From: Cyanobacteria bacterium UBA7694
GTDB lineage: Bacteria; Cyanobacteriota; Sericytochromatia; UBA7694
NCBI GenBank assembly: GCA_002482705.1
Contig: DLGM01000470.1
Coordinates: 1-24,283 of the forward strand
DNA length: 24,283 nt
Direction of reading: 5' to 3'
The translations under genes were made by a program, and so were the position numbers. Of the stretch, positions 7,008 to 13,778 are shown one piece after another (the first letter of the stretch is position 1; every line of letters begins with the position of its first letter). The notes beneath the pieces are model-generated. The model was not told the DNA's origin. It worked only from the letters and a program-made list of their open reading frames with translations, and did not search any database.

Positions 7008-8155
7008 TTGCGCACGATAAAGATGGCGCGGCCCCCGCGCATGACGGCTTCGTCATTTAGGAATTTCATGCCTTCATCCTCGGCGGCACCAATGATATCG
7101 TCAAAAAGATCACTGGGGGAGCTGGAAGAATAAACGCTGAATTCGGCATGGTTCCCGGCGGCATTGAGCTGTTTGACTTCGGTCACGCCACTGGCATTTT
7201 CGAGCACTTTTTTAAAGTCACGGCGCTGTTTGCCCCCGTCATAACCTTCGAGCACAATCACATATTCTTGGCCTTGGGTCAGTACCTGTTGCCAGAAATT
7301 ACCCATTTCCGGGAGGATGCGTTCCATGCTGGCGGTGACGGCTTGTTCAGCAGCGGCCTTAATGTCGGCCCCGGAGTTGCCCTTGACGCTGGCATAACCG
7401 GTATCATCTCCGAAGATTTGGCCCGTATAGCTATTGTACATGCGGGTAGCAACGCTGGCTTTGCCTTGACCCACGCTGCCAAAGGTGGTGACATAAATAT
7501 CGGCTTTGAGCTTGTTGGCAATACGCATTGCCACTTGGTCAAAGTTGGTTTTGTTGACAGCCCCGGAGGCTTTGACAATCTCCTGGTCTTCTTTGCGCAG
7601 TTTTTCGATCAGATATCCATCCACAACCTTATAACCCCGTTTGATCAGGGCCCGGTTCATGGCCGTAACGGCAAAGCTATTGGCTTCGGTTTCGAGGCGA
7701 TCTTTGCCCTGATACCAACCCACGACCGAGACGGTGGGATGGCCGACATTGCGGAATTCTTCGCCCATGACGGTTTTGAGATCGGCCTGTAAGGGTTGGG
7801 TGGTGACGACCACTTCATAAACAGCAGAGACAATGCCGCCGCTGTTGCTTTCGCGCAGCTTTTTAAAGCTTTTGACAAACCCACTCGAGTTGGCGCGAAT
7901 TTTGTCACTTTTGGTGACATAGTTTTCGACCACGGTGTCCGATTGTACATACACCCCCACAGCCTGGGCAATGGCGTTGCGGAAGGCGTCTAGCTGTGCC
8001 GATTTGGCATCGGTGCCTTCGCCTGTGACAGCTTCGATTTTAACTTCAGAGCGAATGCGGCCTTGGGCCAATGTGGCTCCGGTGGGAGCGAGCACGGCAC
8101 CAAGGGTTAAGGCGGCGGCAGCAAATAACGGAAATAAGCGGCGGGTAGCTATCAT
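7004..8155 (-). CDS. Exported FlgT/LPP20-like protein, paralogue A
   Basis: 383 residues with a signal peptide ending near residue 30 (LAPTGATLAQ). Residues about 35-125 match the FlgT-N/LPP20 pattern: GEGTDAKSAQLDAFRNAIAQ, GVYVQSDTVVENYV, SGFVKSFKKL, then a strand VYEVVVTTQ. The middle (135-290) has HPTVSVVGW, YKVVDGYLIEKLRKEDQEIV, LKADIYVTTFG and NSYTGQIFGDD, as in CsgG/TolB-N-like lipoprotein domains. Residues 297-383 form the C-terminal domain shared with the next two genes. AGGAGG lies ten bases before the ATG. An extended -10 promoter in the preceding gap can drive this gene and those after it. A periplasmic role in an envelope assembly is the best inference. Confidence 0.7.
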   Translation of the reverse strand: MIATRRLFPLFAAAALTLGAVLAPTGATLAQGRIRSEVKIEAVTGEGTDAKSAQLDAFRNAIAQAVGVYVQSDTVVENYVTKSDKIRANSSGFVKSFKKLRESNSGGIVSAVYEVVVTTQPLQADLKTVMGEEFRNVGHPTVSVVGWYQGKDRLETEANSFAVTAMNRALIKRGYKVVDGYLIEKLRKEDQEIVKASGAVNKTNFDQVAMRIANKLKADIYVTTFGSVGQGKASVATRMYNSYTGQIFGDDTGYASVKGNSGADIKAAAEQAVTASMERILPEMGNFWQQVLTQGQEYVIVLEGYDGGKQRRDFKKVLENASGVTEVKQLNAAGNHAEFSVYSSSSPSDLFDDIIGAAEDEGMKFLNDEAVMRGGRAIFIVRK

Positions 8156-8188
8156 GGTCAGTCGTCCTCCTGGGATGAGTTTCAGGAC

Positions 8189-8220
8189 GGGCCTGGGGTT
8201 ATTGAGGTTCCCTCAGGCCC
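8189..8220. repeat. Intergenic hairpin between the barrel gene and paralogue A
   Basis: GGGCCTG (8189-8195) pairs with CAGGCCC (8214-8220). Three more pairs, including one wobble, follow inside, closing a 12-base loop. No T tract follows on either strand. It adjoins the -10 box at 8221-8226. The predicted start point falls inside one arm, so the full hairpin forms only in transcripts reading through from the upstream gene. It may attenuate read-through or protect an mRNA end. Confidence 0.45.
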
Positions 8221-8229
8221 ATTATAACA
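8221..8229 (-). promoter_or_regulatory. Extended -10 promoter (TGTTATAAT) for the paralogue operon
   Basis: On the minus strand the sequence reads TTGTTATAATGG, a perfect TGnTATAAT extended -10. The expected start is near 8214, giving a leader of about 58 bases to the ATG at 8155. No clear -35 box is seen, as is common for extended -10 promoters. An ACAAG-AA-CTTGT dyad (8227-8238) overlaps the upstream edge and could be an operator. Confidence 0.55.
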
Positions 8230-8246
8230 AGAACTTGTGTCCCGGT

Positions 8247-9920
8247 TTAGATCGCGTAGTTAAAGAAGAAGTGGATGACTGGTCCGATGCTGTTAATGGG
8301 GGGCAACTGAGCTGGGAATCCGCCCTGTAGCCAAGGGCCATCCATAAAGTAGCGGAAGCCGCCATCAAGCCCGACAATCATGTCTGGGGTAATTTGGTAA
8401 TAGGCCCCGGCGGTAAAGGTACCGCCATAAGTCAGGGCGTCCGCTGGCTGGGAGGGTTGGAAGGGGCTGGGCAAGGTCATTCCGCCCAAAATCCCGCCCC
8501 GGGCGCTCAAATTCAGAATCCACTGGCGCAGGTACCATTTTTTCATCAGTCCCAATTCGCCGGTGTAGGCCAGAATCTGTGTGCCCTGTGGGAAAACCAG
8601 TTGGGGCTGAGCGGGGAAACCTGGCTGTTGGAAGGCTGGCAAGGTAAAGCTAGTGGCGTCCATGGGCAGGGTGGCTCCCCCGGAGGCGACCAGATAGAAT
8701 TCGGATAAATTCAGCAGTGGGGCGAGGTTGTACTCCAGATCGAGTTGGGCTGCGGGCACAAAATAATTCGGGGCGAAGCTTTGTAATCCCAGGCTGGTGG
8801 TCCCGGCTTTAATACCCACGTTGAGCCCCAGCTTGGGGTACTCCTTGATCTGGTCGCCCAATTCAAAGTCGCGTCCGACAATAATGGGTTGCGCCGTCAC
8901 TTTGCCCTGGCCGAGATCGCGCACCTTGGCAAAGCCCACTTCGACAGGGATCTCTTCGCCCCCGCGCTGTTGGTATTCAATGATTTTATAGCCTGAATCC
9001 ATACGGACTCCTAGGCTCTCAGCCGTTTCTTTTTCACCAAAGCCGATTTCGATTTTGTCATTGCGCATGTCGGCATTGCGGATGCCGCCTTTGAGCGTGA
9101 ACTCATCAAGGGCCTTGATGTCGCGGGCAAGCATGCCGAACTGGTTGGCGGTAATGCTCTTATTGGCACTCTCTTGCATATAGGCTTTGGGGTCAGTGCT
9201 TAAGATCTCTTCAAAAGCCGGGATTTTCTTGACAACTTCAAGCACCACGGCCCGCTGCACGGGATTTTCGAGGTCTACTTCGACTCCGGTGGCTTCCTGG
9301 ACAATTTTAAGCAAACGCTGAATGTCGCCGACAGGGAGCTCGCGCACCACTTTCCAACTTTGGCTGACCGTGTTGTACAGAGTCGGAGTATCGCCAGCCA
9401 GTTTATAAATGGGGACATTGACCGTGACCCTTGATTCGACATCAATGGACCAATACATGTTGCTGCCGGAACCCTTTTTATTGGGGCCGCTCAGTTCAAG
9501 AGGGGAATAACTCCACTGCGGAGCCATCACATAACCCGACTCGATAATGCGTTTGGTGTCGCTCCAGAGGACTACCTTGTCGCCAAAATTGAGGGTATTT
9601 TGTTCGTTCATGGCTGCCAAGCTGCCAGCGTTTTCACGCTGATAACGTTTGACATCCCCTAAAAACTGTAAAAGGTCGCCTTCTAGGGGGGTGCCAATCA
9701 ACTGGTAGCTAAAGCGGGGCAGCTCTTGTTGCAGGCTTTTGACCAAAGCTTCGTTCAGGGGGGAAGTTTCACTCTGGAAGAAGGAAATGTTCTTGCGGTT
9801 GTATTCTTGAATATCTGCTGCATGGGCCGGAGGTGACCACATCGGGAGGGTGGGGGTGAAGGCTGCTGCACAGAGGAGCGGGATCAGATAGGCGGATCGA
9901 AAAGCGGCCAGTTTGAGCAT
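8247..9920 (-). CDS. Exported protein with probable C-terminal outer-membrane beta-barrel
   Basis: 557 residues with a signal peptide ending AHA at about 34. Residues 35-350 are a soluble region with alternating strands (VLWSDTKRIIESGYVMAPQW, SIDVESRVTVNVPIYKLAG, VGFAKVRDLGQGKVTAQPII, FELGDQIKEYPKLG). The last of these resembles the small SH3-like domain that ends FlgT-type proteins (inference). From about 360 to the end, Gly- and aromatic-rich alternating strands (AQLDLEYNLAPLL, LYLRQ-type segments, GTFTAGAYYQITP, VGLDGGFRYFMDG, VIHFFFNYAI) suggest an 8-10-stranded barrel. GGAGA lies eight bases before the ATG. It is the first gene of the minus-strand module. I do not recognise the family. 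Confidence 0.65.
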   Translation of the reverse strand: MLKLAAFRSAYLIPLLCAAAFTPTLPMWSPPAHAADIQEYNRKNISFFQSETSPLNEALVKSLQQELPRFSYQLIGTPLEGDLLQFLGDVKRYQRENAGSLAAMNEQNTLNFGDKVVLWSDTKRIIESGYVMAPQWSYSPLELSGPNKKGSGSNMYWSIDVESRVTVNVPIYKLAGDTPTLYNTVSQSWKVVRELPVGDIQRLLKIVQEATGVEVDLENPVQRAVVLEVVKKIPAFEEILSTDPKAYMQESANKSITANQFGMLARDIKALDEFTLKGGIRNADMRNDKIEIGFGEKETAESLGVRMDSGYKIIEYQQRGGEEIPVEVGFAKVRDLGQGKVTAQPIIVGRDFELGDQIKEYPKLGLNVGIKAGTTSLGLQSFAPNYFVPAAQLDLEYNLAPLLNLSEFYLVASGGATLPMDATSFTLPAFQQPGFPAQPQLVFPQGTQILAYTGELGLMKKWYLRQWILNLSARGGILGGMTLPSPFQPSQPADALTYGGTFTAGAYYQITPDMIVGLDGGFRYFMDGPWLQGGFPAQLPPINSIGPVIHFFFNYAI

Positions 9921-10245
9921 TCAGCGTCTCCAAGCATTAATGAGGGTGAAGAGCAAATTCTGCTTGCAGACTACCATACTTTAGGCGCAAATTGTAACCG
10001 CTGATATTCTAAGTTAATATTACGAAATTTTTTATTGGCCGTTCATTTTTGTTATGTCTCAGCTACTTCATGGTTTATCCAGAAGTCTGGTTTGCGCTGA
10101 TTATCACTCCATGCTCTGGCTGTGCGTTGATTGTTTTAGGTCTAACTTAGGTGTTAGGGCTTTATGATGTATGCCCTGCGCCCTTGCGGAAACCTTCCAT
10201 TGACAAGAAGGTTTCTGGGCAGTTACCTTAAGGCCAGAGGAAAGT
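9921..10245. other. Intergenic region between the divergent envelope module and metal-efflux operon
   Basis: 325 bases without a gene. The left half is AT-rich (AGTTAATATTACGAAATTTTTTATT region near 10011-10035) and probably holds the promoter of the 9920 gene, but I cannot pick a convincing -35/-10 pair. The right end carries the dyad described separately. No small ORF with a ribosome site and no RNA gene are evident. Confidence 0.5.
10189..10215. promoter_or_regulatory. Metal-regulator-like dyad upstream of the efflux operon
   Basis: GAAACCTTC and GAAGGTTTC are perfect 9-base inverted repeats around a 9-base centre. The core ACCTT-N11-AAGGT has the same arms and spacing as operators of CueR-like MerR-family copper sensors (established for that family). 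It ends 30 bases before the first gene of a Cu/Ag efflux operon. The centre contains a TTGACA, with TACCTT 18 bases downstream, but that start would leave a leader of only about 10 bases. A MerR-style promoter with a 19-20 base spacer is not obvious. The sensor identity is therefore an inference. Confidence 0.5.
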
Positions 10246-10662
10246 ATGCACAAAAAGCCGACGTGGACCGTGTATCTGGTGGTGCTCAGTTGCCTGTGGG
10301 CAATTGGCATCCAGTGCTGCCATGCGCCTTTTGGCTGGGCTGAAGCTGCTGCGGAGGCTGTTTCCGATTGCCATGCGACGGCCCAGACTCCAACTGGGGA
10401 TACTTCTGAGCCTGAACATGGCGATGACTGTCATTGTCACCAGTGGGTGGCTGTCCCGGCTTTGCCCAGTCTGAATGTGTTGTCAACGGATGCGACGGGC
10501 CTTGATGTACCGTTGCTAGATGGATTACTGAATCCGTTGGTGGCTTTTTTACCGGCGCATTGGCAGCCTTTGCAGCCGGTGCCGCCTCCTTGGCCGGAAC
10601 CTCCGCCCTTGCGGCCCACGACGGGCCTGCAAATTGTTGAAACCACTTATCTCCTGATATAA
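10246..10662 (+). CDS. Small exported protein with Cys/His cluster, first gene of the Cus-type operon
   Basis: 138 residues. An N-terminal hydrophobic segment (VYLVVLSCLWAIGIQCC) serves as a signal peptide or anchor. Putative metal ligands are at about 42-65: DCHATAQ, then EHGDDCHCHQW. The C-terminal half is Pro/Trp/Leu-rich (PVPPPWPEPPPLRP) and ends with YLLI. Ribosome site GAGG lies five bases before the ATG. Small proteins with Cys/His clusters (DUF2946-like) often head copper-resistance operons, but I cannot confirm the family by eye. Given the context, a periplasmic metal-binding or sensing role is likely. Confidence 0.65.
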   Translation: MHKKPTWTVYLVVLSCLWAIGIQCCHAPFGWAEAAAEAVSDCHATAQTPTGDTSEPEHGDDCHCHQWVAVPALPSLNVLSTDATGLDVPLLDGLLNPLVAFLPAHWQPLQPVPPPWPEPPPLRPTTGLQIVETTYLLI

Positions 10663-10711
10663 AGCGCCGCCAGCAGAACCCTGCTGGTGATTGGCGCTCT
10701 TCCCTATTTTT
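10663..10711 (+). terminator. Strong hairpin between the first two genes of the efflux operon
   Basis: The hairpin starts right after the stop codon. Outer arms are AGCGCC (10663-10668) and GGCGCT (10693-10698). Inner arms are CCAGCAG (10670-10676) and CTGCTGG (10681-10687), with an AACC loop. A T5 tract follows, but eight bases after the stem, so termination is probably partial. It could lower expression of the downstream pump relative to the first gene or stabilise the upstream message. Confidence 0.5.
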
Positions 10712-10729
10712 ATATTTCAGGAGATATTT

Positions 10730-11206
10730 ATGCTGCGTTTTTTGATGTTTGTGAGCTTGTTATTTGGTACAGTTACCCCTGCCTGGAGTGCTGACCCCCA
10801 TGCCCACCACGGTCATGCCACTGCCCATGTGAAGGTCGTGAACGGCATTCAGGTGGCTTTTGACCTGACCACTTTGGTGGCCCACCAGAAAATGATGCAG
10901 CAGATGAAAATGGGGGCCATGAAACATCCGGCGGGAGCAACCCATGCAGCGGTCATTACCCTGATGGATGCCAAAAGTAAGAAGCTGATCACCGATGCGG
11001 CGGCTAAAATTAAGGTGATTGGCCCGGATCAAAAGCCGGTCGGTAACCCCGCTGGAGAGCCCCTGCAAGTCATGAAAGGCAGCGGGATGCACCACTATGG
11101 CGCGGCCTTTAAGCTCGCCAAGCCGGGCACTTACCAAGTGGTGGTGATGTTCAAAGCCCATGGCAAAGTGCATACCGTCGGCACCCCGTGGGTGGTGGGG
11201 CAATGA
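10730..11206 (+). CDS. Periplasmic Met/His-rich metal-binding protein (YtkA-like)
   Basis: 158 residues starting at the ATG preceded by AGGAG; the frame extends further upstream into the hairpin, but without a ribosome site. Signal peptide ends at PAWSA (about residue 20). The mature N-terminus is His-rich (DPHAHHGHATAH), and a Met-rich stretch (HQKMMQQMKMGAMKH) sits near residues 51-65, a typical soft-metal Cu(I)/Ag(I) site. The C-terminal part (MHHYGAAFKLAKPGTYQVVV, then VGTPWVV) looks like the YtkA-type beta-sandwich. It probably delivers or buffers copper or silver for the pump, a role played by CusF in enterobacteria. Its stop overlaps the next start as ATGA. Confidence 0.75.
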   Translation: MLRFLMFVSLLFGTVTPAWSADPHAHHGHATAHVKVVNGIQVAFDLTTLVAHQKMMQQMKMGAMKHPAGATHAAVITLMDAKSKKLITDAAAKIKVIGPDQKPVGNPAGEPLQVMKGSGMHHYGAAFKLAKPGTYQVVVMFKAHGKVHTVGTPWVVGQ

Positions 11207-12441
11207 GCTGGTATCGGTTGCCGCTCCTGACACTGGTTTTAATGGGTTTATCGAGCCCAGGCGCGTCGGCGGAGGGGCTGAATGATTGGTTGGCAGCGGC
11301 AGATGCCCATCACCCGGCGCTGCGTGGGGCTGCGCGTCAGGTGCAAGCCGCCGAGGCACGGGTGGCCGGGGCGGGAGCCTTGCCTGATCCCAGTTTGGAA
11401 GCGGGTCTGACCAATGAGGGGTTTGGCCGCTTGAGTCTGGGCAGTGCAATGATGAGCCAGCTCATGGTCGAGGCCAGCCAGATGATTCCTTTTCCCGCCA
11501 AGCTCTATTTGCAACAGACTGAGGCTCGCTTCAATGTTGAGCAGGCGCAAGTTCAGGCGCGTCTCCAGCGGCTGGATATCCACAGCCAGGTACGCCAGGC
11601 TTGGTATGGTTGGGCGGCTGTGGCCGAGGAGCAGCGTTTGCAACAGGCCAGTTTGCAATGGTTGGCGCTGATCGATGCGACGGCCCGCAGTTATTACCGT
11701 CTGGGCAAGGGTGAACAATTGAGTCTGATCCGGCTGCAAACAGACCGGGCCAATTTGGCGGATGAACTGCTGCGTTTAGAACAGGAGGTGCATCATTTCA
11801 CGGTGCGCCTGCAAGAGTTGAGTGGCTGGAGTTTGCCGCTACCGGCTCAGGCTCCCGGTTTGCCCCCTTTACCGGCCCCGCCTGCGCTTGATCAGCTAGA
11901 GGTTGCGCTGCATCAGACTGCGCCCCAATTGGCGCAGTTGCGCGTGCGTATTCAGGAGCGTGTGATTGGGGAACAGCAGGCGGTGGCAGAGCTTTACCCG
12001 GATTTTATGGTGGCTGGGGGTGTGAGTCATCGCGGCCCGCTGGAAGGTATGTGGCAACTGCGCGTGGGGGCTACTCTGCCGCTGTATGCCGCTCAGAAAC
12101 AAATTCCCCAGCAGCAGGCCGCAGCCCACGATGTGGCGGCTGCGCAAGCTGAGCTAGAGGCCCAAACCCAGGCTCTGCGCGGAACTTTGCACCGCGATTA
12201 TCAGCAGTGGGTGACAGTACGGCAGCGGGGCCAACATTTGCAGCAAACGGTGATGCCTTTGCAAAGTCTTGAACGGGACAGTGCGCTGGCGGCTTTTACG
12301 ACGGGTAAGCTTTCACTGGAAGGGGTGTTGGAGCGCCACCGCCAATTGCTTGAGACACAAATTCGGGCTGTTTCCCTGACGCTTTCTGGTTGGGAAGCCC
12401 ACAACCGTATTCTTTTACTGACCGGAGGCTCGGTAGTATGA
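11203..12441 (+). CDS. cusC: TolC/CusC-like outer-membrane efflux channel protein
   Basis: 412 residues from the ATG that overlaps the preceding stop; a GTG at 11188 would add five residues without reason. Signal peptide ends at PGASA; there is no lipobox, unlike E. coli CusC. The two halves each carry long amphipathic helices (AADAHHPALRGAARQVQAAE, QTEARFNVEQAQVQARLQRL, AQAELEAQTQALRGTLHRDY) flanking short barrel strands (DPSLEAGLTNEGF, PDFMVAGGVSHRG), as in the outer-membrane efflux protein family. It should form the trimeric exit duct. The next gene begins inside its last codon (ATGA). The symbol is by position and family. Confidence 0.85.
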   Translation: MSWYRLPLLTLVLMGLSSPGASAEGLNDWLAAADAHHPALRGAARQVQAAEARVAGAGALPDPSLEAGLTNEGFGRLSLGSAMMSQLMVEASQMIPFPAKLYLQQTEARFNVEQAQVQARLQRLDIHSQVRQAWYGWAAVAEEQRLQQASLQWLALIDATARSYYRLGKGEQLSLIRLQTDRANLADELLRLEQEVHHFTVRLQELSGWSLPLPAQAPGLPPLPAPPALDQLEVALHQTAPQLAQLRVRIQERVIGEQQAVAELYPDFMVAGGVSHRGPLEGMWQLRVGATLPLYAAQKQIPQQQAAAHDVAAAQAELEAQTQALRGTLHRDYQQWVTVRQRGQHLQQTVMPLQSLERDSALAAFTTGKLSLEGVLERHRQLLETQIRAVSLTLSGWEAHNRILLLTGGSVV

Positions 12442-13778
12442 AGCTATCTCTTTTAAAACATTATGTGCTGCTGGGCATTTTGTTGTTGGGGCTGGGCTGT
12501 CGCTCAGAAACGGAGCCAGTGGATGAATTGGATATGACGGCTGTGACTGGGGTAGAAGGGGCTTCGAGGGTACAAGGGACAACCACGACACAAGGGACGA
12601 CGGGAAAGGATGTGTTTTCTGGGCAAAAGGTGCTCTATCGCTGTCCGATGCATCCACAAGTTACAGATGATCACCCCAGTAACTGCCCCATTTGTGGCAT
12701 GAAGTTAGAAAAGGTTGAAACGGCTGTTGGGGCGGGTGGGGCCGCTGTAGATGGCCGTATCCCGGTCCAGATCAGTGCTCAGCGCCAGCAGTTGATTGGG
12801 GTTAAAACGACGGCGATTTCTGCCAAAGGGGGGGCTCATACGCTCAATGCTGTGGCCCAGGTGGAATACAACGAAAAAGCTCTGACCCATGTGCATACCA
12901 AGGTCAGTGGCTGGATTGAAAAGTTACATGTGAACTTTACAGGGCAGTATGTGCGTCAGGGGCAGCCGCTGCTGGCGCTGTATAGCCCGGAATTGGTGGC
13001 TGCTCAGGAAGAGCTGCTGATTGCGCAGCGCACGGCTACGCGTATGGCTGAGAATGACCTGCTGGTGACGGCAGAAACCACAGCCCAATTGGCGGAGGCG
13101 GCGGCAGAAAAGCTGCGCCTGTTTGATTTAACCCCGGCACAAATAGCCCATATTCGCACCACCGGGCAAGTACAGCGCACGGTCACTATTTATGCCCCCA
13201 CTTCTGGTTATGTGACTGCCAAACAGGCGATCCAGGGCTTGCGTGTTACTGAAGGTACCGACCTATTTACCCTCGCCAATTTAAACACTGTGTGGCTCAA
13301 GGCCCGTATCTTTGAAGCCGATGCCGGGCTCATCCGCTTGGGCCAAGCCGCCGAAGTGACCCTGCCGTTTTTGCCCGGACAAACCCTGCGTGCTACCGTC
13401 GATTGGATTGACCCCAGCCTAGACCCGCAAAGTCGCACTTTAGGGGTACGCTTGAACCTGCCCAATCCCGGCCAGCGTCTCAAGCCGGAAATGTTTGCCC
13501 AGGTTCGTTTTACTGTTCAACGCAGTGGGGCGCATCCTCTGATTCCCACCAGTGCGGTGATGGACTCGGGTTTGCGTCAGCTGGTATTTGTCGCTCAAGC
13601 CGATGGGCATTTTGAGCCGGTAGCGGTGCGTTTAGGGCGACGCATGGGCAATAGCTACGAGCTGCTGCAAGGGCCACCGGTCGGTGCCAAGGTCGTGACC
13701 GAAGCCAATTTCTTTGTGGACGCTGAAAGCCAACTTCAGGCCTCGCTGAATGGCTTAAGCGCGGGACACAACCACTAA
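12438..13778 (+). CDS. cusB: CusB-type periplasmic adaptor lipoprotein with heavy-metal-binding domain
   Basis: 446 residues; ATG chosen because GGAGG lies nine bases upstream and it overlaps the preceding stop. Lipobox Cys21 (LLLGLGC) anchors it in a membrane. Residues about 66-93 are a heavy-metal-binding domain with C69, M71, H72, C83, C86 and M88 (YRCPMHPQ, NCPICGMKLEK). Barrel-sandwich and helical hairpin segments follow (VSGWIEKLHVNFTGQYVRQG, VAAQEELLIAQRTATRM, IYAPTSGYVTAKQAIQG), then the beta-barrel and membrane-proximal domains. It links the RND pump to the outer-membrane channel and passes metal to the pump. The protein ends in GHNH. Its TAA shares one base with the pump ATG. Confidence 0.9.
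   Translation: MKLSLLKHYVLLGILLLGLGCRSETEPVDELDMTAVTGVEGASRVQGTTTTQGTTGKDVFSGQKVLYRCPMHPQVTDDHPSNCPICGMKLEKVETAVGAGGAAVDGRIPVQISAQRQQLIGVKTTAISAKGGAHTLNAVAQVEYNEKALTHVHTKVSGWIEKLHVNFTGQYVRQGQPLLALYSPELVAAQEELLIAQRTATRMAENDLLVTAETTAQLAEAAAEKLRLFDLTPAQIAHIRTTGQVQRTVTIYAPTSGYVTAKQAIQGLRVTEGTDLFTLANLNTVWLKARIFEADAGLIRLGQAAEVTLPFLPGQTLRATVDWIDPSLDPQSRTLGVRLNLPNPGQRLKPEMFAQVRFTVQRSGAHPLIPTSAVMDSGLRQLVFVAQADGHFEPVAVRLGRRMGNSYELLQGPPVGAKVVTEANFFVDAESQLQASLNGLSAGHNH

Noticed and set aside
7148..7792. A 214-codon plus-strand open frame opposite paralogue A
   Set aside because: It mirrors a well-supported gene and has no signal, motif or ribosome site of its own.
10200..10229. TTGACA-N18-TACCTT as the promoter of the efflux operon
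   Set aside because: The start would fall about ten bases before the ATG and inside the ribosome site, and the -10 match is only 3/6.
10760..11449. A 229-codon minus-strand open frame rich in His
   Set aside because: The His content is produced by reading ATG and GTG codons of the Met/His-rich protein in reverse; it spans the junction of two real genes.
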